Origin: Gemmatimonadota bacterium
GTDB taxonomy: Bacteria; Gemmatimonadota; Gemmatimonadetes; Longimicrobiales; Gaopeijiaceae
Assembly: GCA_015492755.1 (NCBI GenBank)
Contig: WGEM01000553.1
Coordinates: 1-13,832 of the forward strand
DNA: 13,832 bases
Direction: 5' to 3'
Part shown: positions 1 to 7,336 of the stretch, piece after piece
Position numbering within the stretch: position 1 is the first letter of the stretch
How the letters are laid out: every line of letters starts with the position of its first letter
Program-made: the position numbers and the translations under genes
Notes under the pieces: generated by a model
Told to the model about the DNA's origin: nothing
Databases searched by the model: none
What the model saw: the letters and a program-made list of their open reading frames with translations, nothing else

Positions 1-299
1 ACCCCACGGTGGGCGCCGCCATCCAGGGCCTCCCCAGCGTGCGCGCCTACCAGGCGGGTTACCGCTGGTTGTTCCGTTTCCGCCGGGGCGCCAGCCAGTT
101 CGACCCCGGGTGTGCACCCGACGTCTGGCTGGACGGCGTCCGCGTGGTGCGGGCCGGGCAACCGCTGGACGAGTTCCTCTCGCTGAACACGGTGGAGGTG
201 GAGGTGGTGGAGCTCTTCCCCAGCCCAAGCTCCATCCCGGCGGAGTACTCCAGCGGGGCCCTGTGCGCCATCGGCATCTGGACCAAGCGTGGAGGGTGA
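1..299 (+). CDS. TonB-dependent receptor plug-like protein, C-terminal fragment
   Basis: Partial gene running off the left edge; the frame is open from base 3 to a TGA at 297-299. The visible end has the pattern of a plug-like domain: a CAPDVWLDG stretch, then an acidic segment (LDEFLSLNTVEVEVVE), a PSPSSIPAEYSSG segment and a CAIGIWTKRG ending. In TonB receptor plug domains the equivalents are the 'P.vyiDG', 'ieriEVyrG' and 'CGvIliwTk' elements. The protein stops right after this motif with no beta-barrel, as in the short carboxypeptidase-regulatory/plug proteins frequent in Gemmatimonadota (from memory). The role is likely at the outer membrane or periplasm, but the ligand is unknown. It overlaps the next gene by 11 bp, suggesting co-transcription. 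GTG at base 9 is only an internal codon; the true start lies outside the window. Confidence 0.6.
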   Translation, partial: PTVGAAIQGLPSVRAYQAGYRWLFRFRRGASQFDPGCAPDVWLDGVRVVRAGQPLDEFLSLNTVEVEVVELFPSPSSIPAEYSSGALCAIGIWTKRGG

Positions 300-1104
300 G
301 GCGGCGCTGAGGCGCCGGCTCGAGACCGCCCGCCTGGCCGCCGATGCCGCTGCGGCGGTGCACCGCCGCGACGGGAGTCGCGTGGGGGTGGGCGCCGCCG
401 CCACCAAGGGGCGCGCCGACTACGTCTCCAGCACCGACACCGAGGCGCAAGCGGCGGCACTGGCGGTCATCCGCGCCCACCATCCCCACGACGCGATCCT
501 GGCCGAAGAGGAGGAAGGCTCGGTGGCGGAGCGCGTGCGCAACGCAGGCACGCGCCCCCTCTGGATCGTGGACCCGCTGGACGGCACCGCCAACTTCCTC
601 CACGGTCACCCGCAGCACTGCGCTTCGGTGGCGCTGGCGGTGGAGGGCCGGGTGGTGGTGGGCGCGGTGACGTCCGCGCCCACCGCGGAGCGCTGGTGGG
701 CCGCCGAGGGCGCGGGCGCCTTCAAGTGCGGCCGGCCCGTCCGGGTGTCGGAGCCCTGCACGCTGCGCGACGCGCTGGTGGGGACCGGCTTTCCCTTCAA
801 GGCGCTGGACGTGCTCCCCCGCTACATGAGGGAGTTCGAGCGGGTGCTCCGGAGCGCCGCGGGCGTGCGACGCGCCGGCTCGGCGGCGCTGGACCTCTGC
901 TACGTGGCGCAGGGCTCGCTGGACGTCTTCTGGGAAGACGTGCTCATGCCCTGGGACTTCGCCGCCGGGATCGTGCTCATCCGGGAGGCGGGCGGTGTCT
1001 TCCGCCGCCCCGACGGCCTCACCGAGCTGGAGCCCGGCGGCGTCCTGGCGGGAAACACGCCGGAGCTGGTGGACGCGCTGGTGGAGGTGCTGGCGGGAGG
1101 GTAG
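289..1104 (+). CDS. Inositol monophosphatase family protein
   Basis: A 271-residue Mg-dependent sugar/inositol phosphatase of the IMPase/FBPase superfamily, of usual length. Metal-site motifs are complete: the acidic run LAEEEE at residues 71-76, the DPLDGTANF signature at 95-103 (two Asp plus Thr of the catalytic site), and MPWDFAAG at 220-227, whose Asp binds the second or third metal. RAGSAALDLCYVAQGSLD (195-212) is the conserved substrate-side segment. It has no signal peptide, so it should be cytosolic. The substrate cannot be fixed from sequence: inositol-1-phosphate, histidinol-phosphate, fructose-1,6-bisphosphate or PAP (CysQ-like) remain possible. The GTG start at 289 lies inside the upstream gene and has no clear Shine-Dalgarno, so translational coupling is likely. 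The next in-frame GTG (358) would remove the first helix. Confidence 0.9.
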   Translation: MEGEAALRRRLETARLAADAAAAVHRRDGSRVGVGAAATKGRADYVSSTDTEAQAAALAVIRAHHPHDAILAEEEEGSVAERVRNAGTRPLWIVDPLDGTANFLHGHPQHCASVALAVEGRVVVGAVTSAPTAERWWAAEGAGAFKCGRPVRVSEPCTLRDALVGTGFPFKALDVLPRYMREFERVLRSAAGVRRAGSAALDLCYVAQGSLDVFWEDVLMPWDFAAGIVLIREAGGVFRRPDGLTELEPGGVLAGNTPELVDALVEVLAGG

Positions 1105-1112
1105 GCTTACCC
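1099..1112. repeat. Short inverted repeat carrying both convergent stop codons
   Basis: GGGTA (1099-1103), a 4-nt loop GGCT, and TACCC (1108-1112) form a perfect 5-bp stem. The TAG stop of the phosphatase gene (1102-1104) and the TAA stop of the ATPase gene (1107-1109, minus strand) both lie inside it. No T-run follows on either strand, so it is a weak candidate for a bidirectional terminator and may be chance. Confidence 0.35.
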
Positions 1113-3293
1113 GGCACGCTCCTCCGGGTCGAGGCGCGACAGCCGGAGCGCGTTGACGATGACCAGGAGCGACACACCCATGTCGCCGATGAGGACCGCC
1201 GCCACCAGCGGCACCACTCCGAAGGGAACACCCAGCGCCAGGAGCATCTTCACCCCGATGGCCACGGAGATGTTCTCCCGGATCACCGCCCTCGCCCGCG
1301 TGGAAAGCCGGCGGAGGTAGGCGAGTCGCGACAGGTCGTCTCCCATGAGGGCCACGTCCGCGGTCTCCAGCGCCGCGTCGGTTCCCGCTGCGCCCATGGC
1401 GATCCCCACCGTGGCCCGGGCCAGAGCCGGAGCATCGTTCACACCGTCGCCCACCATCGCCACGGGGCCCCAGCGCGATTCCAGCTCCTCCACCACCGCC
1501 ACCTTCTCCTCGGGAAGGAGTCCCGCCCGCACCTCATCCACGCCCACCTCTCGGGCGATGAGCCGTGCCGCCTCCGGCATATCCCCGGTGAGCATGACCA
1601 GGTGGCGGATCCCCGTGCTTCGCAGAGCCGCCAGCGCCTCCCGGGCGCCGGGGCGCAGCGTGTCCCGAAGCACCAGCCACCCCAGAAGGCGGTCGTCGGC
1701 CCGCACCTCCACGCTGGTATGGCCGGGGCGGCGTGGCACACCCGCGTCGTCACGACTTCGCCCGACCCGGATTCTCTTTCCCTCGATGGTGGCCATCGCA
1801 CCACGCCCGGGCTCGGAGACGAAGTCGGCCACGTCTGTGGGGACGGCAACGCCCTGCTCCTCCGCGTGTTCCACCACCGCGCGTGCAATGGGGTGTTCGG
1901 AGCGAGACTCCACCGCCGAGGCGAGGCGGAGTAACTCCCTCGCATCCACCCCGTGACGGGGCACCACCTCCACCACCTCCAGGTGCCCCACGGTGAGCGT
2001 GCCCGTCTTGTCCAGCGCGAGCGCCTCCACCGCCGACATGGCCTCCAGATAGACTCCCCCCTTGACCAGGACCCCGCGCCTTGCTCCGGCAGTGATCCCG
2101 CTGACGACGGCCACCGGAGTGGAGATCACCAGGGCACACGGGCATGCGATAACCAGGAGCGTCAGTCCGCGGACGAACCAGACTGTGAAGGGTGCGCCCC
2201 ACAGGAGCGGAGGACCCACGATCACCAGCACCGCCGCCAGCGTCACCATCGGTGTGTAGACCCGGGCGAACCGTTCCACGAATCGCTCCGCGCGGCTCTT
2301 TCGCTTCTCTGCTTCCGTTACGAGGCGGGCGATCCGTGCCACGGTGCTCTCACCGGCCGGGCGGTCCACACGGATCTCCAGGTAACCCTCGTGGTTGATG
2401 GAGCCGGCAAAGGCGGGGTCCCCCGGTCCGAGATCCACCGGCAGCGACTCCCCGGTGACGGGTGATTGATCCACCGCTGAAGCGCCCGTAACCACCGTGC
2501 CATCGGCGGCGATCCGCTCCCCCGGCCGGACCACGATGACATCTCCGGGCCGGAGCTCTTCCGCGGCCACCACCACCTCCTCCCCGTCCTTCAACACCCG
2601 GGCCGAGTCCGGTGCGAGCTCCATCAGGGCTTCCACCGATCGATGCGCCCGGTCCGCCGCATAGCCCTCCAGGAGCTCCGCCAGAGAGAAGAGGAAGGCG
2701 ATGGCCGCCCCTTCCATCACCTCCCCGATGGCGACGGCGCCCACGATGGCCACCGTCATGAGCACGTTCATGTCCAGGTTGCGGCGCACCGCCGCCCGAA
2801 CCCCCTTCCCGAAGAAGTTGGAGCCGCCCGCGAGGGCGGCCGCGAGGAAGAGGAAATCCGCCAGATCGTAGACGTGGAGCGGGGCCCGAACCAGCTCCAC
2901 CTCCGGGGCGACGAGCCGGGCCAGCGCGCCGGCCGCGAAGAGCGCCATGGAGAGGTACGTGCGGCGTGCCTTGCTCCCCCTCCAGATGCTCCCCCGCGCG
3001 GCGGCGCGTGCTTCCCGGCGACCCGCATCCGTGACCGCGGCGGGCACCGACGCGTATCCCAGCACTGCCAGCTCCCGGCGGACGCGCTCCGCACTCACCT
3101 CCGGCCGATGCCGCACCGCAAGCGAACGCCTGATGGGACTTCCCTCTACCTCCTCCACCCCGTCCAGGCGGGACAGGTGCGACCGGATCTTCTGGATGCA
3201 GCTCGGGCAGTCCATCTCCGGCACGCGGAGCTCCAGCGTCTGCAGCTCACCGGCGCGGTCCGGCGCCGGTGTGCGGCGCTCACTCACGGACAT
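1107..3293 (-). CDS. cadA: Heavy-metal P1B-type ATPase (ZntA/CadA family, Zn/Cd/Pb exporter)
   Basis: Inner-membrane ATP-driven exporter of cytosolic divalent soft metals, 728 residues from the ATG at 3293. In order: one HMA metal-binding domain with MDCPSC at 27-32; transmembrane helices from about 112; actuator TGES at 280-283; membrane CPC at 384-386; phosphorylation site DKTGT at 428-432; HP at 467-468; TGD at 569-571; hinge GDGVND at 615-620. Near the C-terminus, Lys682 and DMG at 704-706 match the K...DxG pair of the P1B-2 (Zn/Cd/Pb) group rather than the copper ATPases. The frame opens upstream to 3338, but that extension lies inside the sensor gene. The ATG at 3293 overlaps the upstream stop by 14 bp. 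A GTG at 3287 has GGAG 7 nt upstream (3295-3298) and is an equally good start. Transcribed with the ArsR gene, its likely repressor. Confidence 0.93.
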   Translation of the reverse strand: MSVSERRTPAPDRAGELQTLELRVPEMDCPSCIQKIRSHLSRLDGVEEVEGSPIRRSLAVRHRPEVSAERVRRELAVLGYASVPAAVTDAGRREARAAARGSIWRGSKARRTYLSMALFAAGALARLVAPEVELVRAPLHVYDLADFLFLAAALAGGSNFFGKGVRAAVRRNLDMNVLMTVAIVGAVAIGEVMEGAAIAFLFSLAELLEGYAADRAHRSVEALMELAPDSARVLKDGEEVVVAAEELRPGDVIVVRPGERIAADGTVVTGASAVDQSPVTGESLPVDLGPGDPAFAGSINHEGYLEIRVDRPAGESTVARIARLVTEAEKRKSRAERFVERFARVYTPMVTLAAVLVIVGPPLLWGAPFTVWFVRGLTLLVIACPCALVISTPVAVVSGITAGARRGVLVKGGVYLEAMSAVEALALDKTGTLTVGHLEVVEVVPRHGVDARELLRLASAVESRSEHPIARAVVEHAEEQGVAVPTDVADFVSEPGRGAMATIEGKRIRVGRSRDDAGVPRRPGHTSVEVRADDRLLGWLVLRDTLRPGAREALAALRSTGIRHLVMLTGDMPEAARLIAREVGVDEVRAGLLPEEKVAVVEELESRWGPVAMVGDGVNDAPALARATVGIAMGAAGTDAALETADVALMGDDLSRLAYLRRLSTRARAVIRENISVAIGVKMLLALGVPFGVVPLVAAVLIGDMGVSLLVIVNALRLSRLDPEERAG

Positions 3294-3726
3294 GCTCCAA
3301 CCCCACCGCGAGCAGGGTCGTCGCGTGGTCGTCCGCAAGGCGGTAGAAAACCATCCGACCCGCCTTACGGTACCGGACGAGCCCCATCTGCCGGAGCTGC
3401 CTGAGCTGATGACTCAGAGCCGACTGGCTGATCCCGGTCACCACGGCAAGATCGCACACGCACAGCTCCTCCAGAGCCAGAGCTTCCAGGATCCGCAAAC
3501 GCGTGGGGTTCGCCAGCGTCCGGAAGAGCTCCGCCAGGTCCTGGATCTCAGCGCCCCCCGCCTGCGACGCGCGCACGTGTTCCACCGCACCCCGGTGCAC
3601 CGCTTCCACCTCGCAGTGCGGGTCCGCTGTGCCGGGAGACCGGCGCGCCGTCCGACCCCGAACCGTGGGGAGTGGTGCAGTGGCAGGCGCGGACTCGGGG
3701 CTGTACTTATATGAATTACTCTTCAT
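3280..3726 (-). CDS. ArsR/SmtB-family metal-responsive repressor (CadC/SmtB-like)
   Basis: A 148-residue winged-helix repressor that should release DNA on binding Zn, Cd or Pb. The recognition region is QSALSHQLRQLRQMGLVRYRKAG (101-123; helix, then the start of the beta wing). Two metal sites are visible. The alpha3N type comprises Cys89 and Cys91 in ELCVCDL plus the N-terminal Cys38/His44 (HCEVEAVH), similar to CadC. The alpha5 type is Asp132, His134, His145 and Glu148, with the same spacing (2, 11, 3) as Asp104, His106, His117 and Glu120 of SmtB. The ATG at 3726 is the only usable start: no ATG, GTG or TTG occurs in frame before Cys38. The protein therefore has an unusual, poorly conserved 30-residue N-terminal extension. 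It overlaps the ATPase gene by 14 bp, a classic sensor-pump operon. No Shine-Dalgarno precedes it (see promoter entry). Confidence 0.93.
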   Translation of the reverse strand: MKSNSYKYSPESAPATAPLPTVRGRTARRSPGTADPHCEVEAVHRGAVEHVRASQAGGAEIQDLAELFRTLANPTRLRILEALALEELCVCDLAVVTGISQSALSHQLRQLRQMGLVRYRKAGRMVFYRLADDHATTLLAVGLEHVRE

Positions 3727-3743
3727 ATATTCATACTAATGAA
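3709..3743 (-). promoter_or_regulatory. Candidate ArsR operator: two adjacent inverted repeats over the arsR start
   Basis: An AT-rich island in GC-rich surroundings holds two perfect inverted repeats. The first is ATATGAA (3709-3715) / TTCATAT (3722-3728) with a 6-nt spacer, covering the first codons and start codon of the sensor gene. The second is TTCAT (3730-3734) / ATGAA (3739-3743) with a 4-nt spacer, covering the predicted -10 box. ArsR/SmtB-family operators are typically AT-rich imperfect repeats at the promoter of the sensor-pump operon, so autoregulation is the natural reading. The repeats are seen; protein binding is inferred. Confidence 0.7.
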
Positions 3744-3762
3744 CCGACTGTGCCGGGCGCAA
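3727..3762 (-). promoter_or_regulatory. Candidate promoter of the arsR-ATPase operon, likely leaderless
   Basis: On the minus strand a -35-like TTGCGC (3762-3757) is followed after 18 nt by a -10-like TAGTAT (3738-3733). A start about 7 nt further on would fall at 3726, the A of the sensor's ATG. There is no purine-rich ribosome binding site upstream, unlike most other minus-strand genes here, so a leaderless mRNA is plausible. The -35 match is weak. Confidence 0.5.
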
Positions 3763-3811
3763 CGGTGCGCTTCCGCCGCAGGTGGGGACCCGATCCCCGA
3801 TCCGCGTGGGT

Positions 3812-4159
3812 TCACTCCCTCGTAGGATCTCCCTGCGGTTCAGGATCGCGGATCTTGTGCACGCTCTCCACGTTGCTGACCCAGACGAGCCCGTCCCCCC
3901 GCAGGCCGGTATGGGCACCCTGTCGGATGGCCTCGACCACCTGCGACGCCACGTCCTCTTCCGCCAGGATCTCCAGCCGGACACACTCCCGGAAGTCTGT
4001 GAGCGCCTCACGGCGAGATTCGCCGGCGTGCTCCACATGCCAGCGGTCCATTCCTGATGCGTCCAGCACCGTCATTCCCGGAAACCCCGGGATCGCCTCC
4101 AGCGCGAGCGCCACATCCTGGAGCTTCACGCGTTTGATCACCGCTCCGATGTACTTCAT
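3812..4159 (-). CDS. PII-like (GlnB-fold) signalling protein linked to RND metal efflux
   Basis: A 115-residue P-II family protein. The N-terminal strand MKYIGAVIKRVKLQDVALAL and the GMTV at 28-31 match GlnB/GlnK. The B-loop TGLRGDG (84-90) followed by VWVSNVESVHKIR (92-104) keeps the nucleotide-binding pattern, so ATP/ADP binding in a trimer is likely. The T-loop region (about 36-60) is divergent: it lacks the Tyr51 uridylylation site and instead has MDRWHVEHAG, with two His, plus Cys59. That argues against an ordinary nitrogen regulator. It fits the PII-like group described near CusA/CzcA-type heavy-metal RND pumps (PII-NG, from memory). GGAGG (4165-4169) lies 5 nt before the ATG. It is 54 bp downstream of the second RND gene with a strong hairpin between them. 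A role in tuning the pump to energy state or metal is inference. Confidence 0.85.
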   Translation of the reverse strand: MKYIGAVIKRVKLQDVALALEAIPGFPGMTVLDASGMDRWHVEHAGESRREALTDFRECVRLEILAEEDVASQVVEAIRQGAHTGLRGDGLVWVSNVESVHKIRDPEPQGDPTRE

Positions 4160-4175
4160 GTCATCCTCCGGATGG

Positions 4176-4206
4176 CGGGGCCGGGCGGTGGTGCCGCCCG
4201 GCCCCG
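4176..4206 (-). terminator. Strong GC-rich hairpin between RND pump and PII-like gene
   Basis: GGGGCCGGGCGG (4177-4188), a 5-nt loop TGGTG, and CCGCCCGGCCCC (4194-4205) form a perfect 12-bp stem, extendable to 13 bp with C4176-G4206. It occupies most of the 54-bp gap after the pump stop codon. No U-tract follows in the minus-strand transcript, so it is not a textbook intrinsic terminator. It could cause partial termination, or stabilise the 3' end of the pump mRNA, lowering expression of the downstream PII-like gene. Confidence 0.6.
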
Positions 4207-4213
4207 TTCGTTG

Positions 4214-7200
4214 TCAGGTCTCCGTCCCGTCGAACCACACATAGAAGCTGGGCAGGAGGAGGAGTGTCAGGAGGGTGGAGGTGACCACACCACCCACCAC
4301 CACTACCGCCAGCGGTCTCTGCACTTCTGAGCCGGCACCCGTGGAGAACAGAAGGGGAATCAGACCGAGGCTCGTCGACAGCGCCGTCATGAGCACCGGC
4401 CTCAGTCGAAGGTGCGCACCACGGCGGGCGGCGTCCTCCACGGACAGTCCCTCGCGCCGCCTCAGATCGATGATGTAACTCACCATGACGACGCCGTTCA
4501 GCACCGCCACGCCGAAGAGCGCGATGAACCCCACCGACGCAGGTACGGAGAGGTACTGCCCGCTCACCCAGAGGCCGACGATCCCACCGATGAGGGCGAA
4601 CGGAATGTTGAGGATGATGAGCGACGCCATACGGAGCGAGTTGAAGCTGAAGTACAGCAGAAGGAAGATGAGTCCCACGGTGATGGGCACGATGATGGAG
4701 AGACGCCGCATCGCACGACGCTGGTTCTCGAACTGTCCGCCCCACTCCAGAATGTATCCGGACGGCAGATCCACCTGACGCGCCACCGCCTCCTGGGCTT
4801 CGGCCACGAACCCCCCCATGTCCCGGCCGCGCACATTCGCCTGAACGACGATGCGGCGCTGATTGAACTCGCGACTGATCTGCTTGGGCCCGATGATTTC
4901 GGTGAGGTCCGCCACCTGGCTGAGTGGGACCGTCGCACCCGTAGGCGTGGGAATGAGAATGGCGGAGATGGCATCCAGGTTCCTCCGGTAAGGCTCCTGA
5001 AGACGCACGAAGATGTCGAAGCGTCTCTGGCCCTCGAAAACCTGGCCGGCTTCCTCCCCTCCAACCGCCACCTCCACCACTTCCAGGACGTCGTCCACGT
5101 TGAGACCGTAGCGGGCGATGGCGTCACGACGTACACGCACCTGAAGCTGAGGTTGCCCGGCAACCTGCTCCGCCTGCACATCCGCGGCCCCTGGAATCCC
5201 CTGCACCACCCGCACGATTTCGTCGGCCTTCTGCCGAAGGACATCCAGGTCGTCCCCGAAGAGCTTGATGGCCAGTTGTGCTCGAACTCCGCTCAGCAGC
5301 TCGTCCACGCGGGTGGCGATGGGCTGAGAGAAGTTGAGGAGAACACCCGGGTATTCGGAGAGGCGCTCTTCCATCGCCTCCACCAGCTCGGCCTTGGTGT
5401 CGAAGCGCCATTCGCTCGGATCGGTGAGGCCCATGTAGATCTCCACGTTGTTCACCGGTTCCGGGTCTCCACCCACCTCGGCCCGACCGACCTTCGAGAC
5501 GACCGTGGTGACTTCGTGCTCGCCGAATTCGTCGAGCACGATTCGCTCCAGCGTGTTGGCCGCCCGGATGGCTTCGTCGAGACCCGTACTGGGCGCCAGC
5601 GTCACCCTCAGCATCACCGACCCCTCTTCCAGCGCGGGCACGAACTCCGTGCCCAGGAAGGGGAAGAGTGAGAGGCTGCCAGCCAGAAGCGCCACGGCGC
5701 CCGCCGCCACCGCCTTCCGTCTGGCCAGCGCCCGGTCCAGCAGCGCCGTATACGGCCCGCGGAGCTTGCGCATGATCCACGTATCCTCCTCCGATCCCCC
5801 CCTGAGGAAGAACGAGGACAGCACCGGTATGACGGTGAGGCTGAACACGAGGGAGCCCAGCATGGCGAAGCTCATCGTGAAGGCCATGGGCTTGAAAAGC
5901 TTCCCTTCCACCCCTTCCAGCGTGAAGAGCGGGAGGAAAACCACGATGATGATGACGATGGCGAACACGATGGGGCGCCCCACCTCCTGCGCCGCGCGGA
6001 GGATGAGGTGCGCCCTGGGTTCCCTGGCCCCGTCTCCCGCCTCCCCAGCGGCTTCCGCGTGTTCCGCCTCGGAGAGGTGACGGAAGACGTTTTCGACCAT
6101 CACCACGGCGCCGTCCACCATCATCCCGATGCCGATGGCGAGCCCGCCCAGCGACATGAGGTTGGCCGACATCCCGGCGAGGTCCATGAGCCAGAATGCC
6201 AGAAGGAGAGAGAGCGGGAGACTCGCCGTGACGATGAGGGCGCTCCGTACATTCCCCAGAAAGAGGAAGAGCACCGCCACCACGAGGATGCCGCCCACCA
6301 GGAGTGCCCCCTTGACCGTGTTCACCGCCCGCTGCACAAGGTCGGCCTGGTCGTAGAAGGGCACGACACGCACGCCCTCCGGAAGGATCCGGTTGATGGC
6401 CTCCACCTTCTCCTTCACACGGTCGATCATGACGGAGGTGTTCTCGCCGATGAGCTTCAGTACGATGCCCGAGACCACCTCGCCCTTTCCGTCCTTCAGG
6501 ACCGCTCCGCGACGGATCTCGGGGCCCAGCGTCACCTCGCCCAGGTCGGCAACATAGATGGGTGTGCCCTCACCGCGCGTGTCCACGACGATGCGGCGTA
6601 TATCCTCCAGATTCTCCGTGAGACCGATGCCCCGGACGAGGTACTCTTCCGACGCACGCACGATGTAGCTTCCGCCCACATTGCGGTTGTTGCGCCGGAT
6701 CGCTTCCATGACCTCAGCGAGGGTCACGTCGTACTGGAGGAGTTTTCCGGGGTCCAGCCGCACCTGGAATTGTTTCACCTCGCCGCCGAATGAGAGCACC
6801 TCCGTGACGCCGGGGACCGTCCGGAGATTGAAGCGGACGATCCAGTCCTGAATCTCCCGCAGTTCCATGAGGCTGAGTCCCTCACCCTCCACCGTGTACT
6901 GATAGACCTGGCCCAAGCCGGTGGTGATGGGTCCCAGTGCGGGTTCGCCGAAGCCCTCGGGAATCTCCTCCCGCGCAGACTGCAGCCGCTCCAGCACGAG
7001 CTGCCGGGCGAAATAGATGTCCACGTCGTCTTCGAAATACACGAAGACCGCCGAAAGACCGAACATGGAGATGGAACGGACCTGCCGGATGCCCGGGAGG
7101 CCGTTCATCGCCACCTCCACGGGGTAGGTGACGAGCTTTTCCACCTCCTCGGGCGCCAGTCCCGGGGTCTCCGTGAAGACCTGAACGAGAACCGGCGTCA

Positions 7201-7324
7201 CGTCCGGGAAAGCGTCGATGGGAAGGCGTCGCAGGGATCTGAAGCCGACGCCCACCACAAGAATGGCGAAGATACTCACCAGCAGGCGGTTCTTCAGAGA
7301 GAACGCGATGATACGGTCGATCAC
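4214..7324 (-). CDS. Heavy-metal RND efflux pump, inner-membrane subunit (CzcA/CusA family, likely divalent-metal type)
   Basis: Proton-driven trimeric RND transporter of 1036 residues, full family length. An N-terminal transmembrane helix (about 12-28) is followed by the first periplasmic loop, TM2-6 (about 338-508), the second periplasmic loop, and TM8-12 (about 876-1030). The TM4 proton-relay motif reads AIGIGMMVDGAVVMVEN (396-412), with Asp404 and Glu411. It has DGA like divalent-metal pumps but lacks the first Asp of the CzcA DFG motif. Positions matching the E. coli CusA methionine triad are Arg573, Asn626 and Glu675 (in RVDELLSGV), so a Cu(I)/Ag(I) role is unlikely. The exact metal (Zn, Co, Ni, Cd) cannot be told. 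The GTG start at 7324 is supported by GGGGAGG (7330-7336), 5 nt upstream. It begins 12 bp after the adaptor stop, in one operon. A linker at 417-438 is rich in Glu and Ala. Confidence 0.95.
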   Translation of the reverse strand: MIDRIIAFSLKNRLLVSIFAILVVGVGFRSLRRLPIDAFPDVTPVLVQVFTETPGLAPEEVEKLVTYPVEVAMNGLPGIRQVRSISMFGLSAVFVYFEDDVDIYFARQLVLERLQSAREEIPEGFGEPALGPITTGLGQVYQYTVEGEGLSLMELREIQDWIVRFNLRTVPGVTEVLSFGGEVKQFQVRLDPGKLLQYDVTLAEVMEAIRRNNRNVGGSYIVRASEEYLVRGIGLTENLEDIRRIVVDTRGEGTPIYVADLGEVTLGPEIRRGAVLKDGKGEVVSGIVLKLIGENTSVMIDRVKEKVEAINRILPEGVRVVPFYDQADLVQRAVNTVKGALLVGGILVVAVLFLFLGNVRSALIVTASLPLSLLLAFWLMDLAGMSANLMSLGGLAIGIGMMVDGAVVMVENVFRHLSEAEHAEAAGEAGDGAREPRAHLILRAAQEVGRPIVFAIVIIIVVFLPLFTLEGVEGKLFKPMAFTMSFAMLGSLVFSLTVIPVLSSFFLRGGSEEDTWIMRKLRGPYTALLDRALARRKAVAAGAVALLAGSLSLFPFLGTEFVPALEEGSVMLRVTLAPSTGLDEAIRAANTLERIVLDEFGEHEVTTVVSKVGRAEVGGDPEPVNNVEIYMGLTDPSEWRFDTKAELVEAMEERLSEYPGVLLNFSQPIATRVDELLSGVRAQLAIKLFGDDLDVLRQKADEIVRVVQGIPGAADVQAEQVAGQPQLQVRVRRDAIARYGLNVDDVLEVVEVAVGGEEAGQVFEGQRRFDIFVRLQEPYRRNLDAISAILIPTPTGATVPLSQVADLTEIIGPKQISREFNQRRIVVQANVRGRDMGGFVAEAQEAVARQVDLPSGYILEWGGQFENQRRAMRRLSIIVPITVGLIFLLLYFSFNSLRMASLIILNIPFALIGGIVGLWVSGQYLSVPASVGFIALFGVAVLNGVVMVSYIIDLRRREGLSVEDAARRGAHLRLRPVLMTALSTSLGLIPLLFSTGAGSEVQRPLAVVVVGGVVTSTLLTLLLLPSFYVWFDGTET

Positions 7325-7336
7325 GGTGTCCTCCCC

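Noticed and set aside
696..1934. Long plus-strand frame across the phosphatase and ATPase genes
   Set aside because: It spans two clearly real genes in the wrong frame or strand, and its product is low-complexity Arg/Gly/Pro/His sequence.
3784..3798. Hairpin GGGGA / TCCCC downstream of the PII-like gene as a terminator
   Set aside because: The stem is only 5 bp with no U-run, in GC-rich DNA where such pairs are common.
4412..5671. Long plus-strand open frames opposite the second RND pump and the adaptor (also 7340-8668)
   Set aside because: They are shadows of strongly conserved minus-strand genes, with no start-site signal and no recognisable domain.
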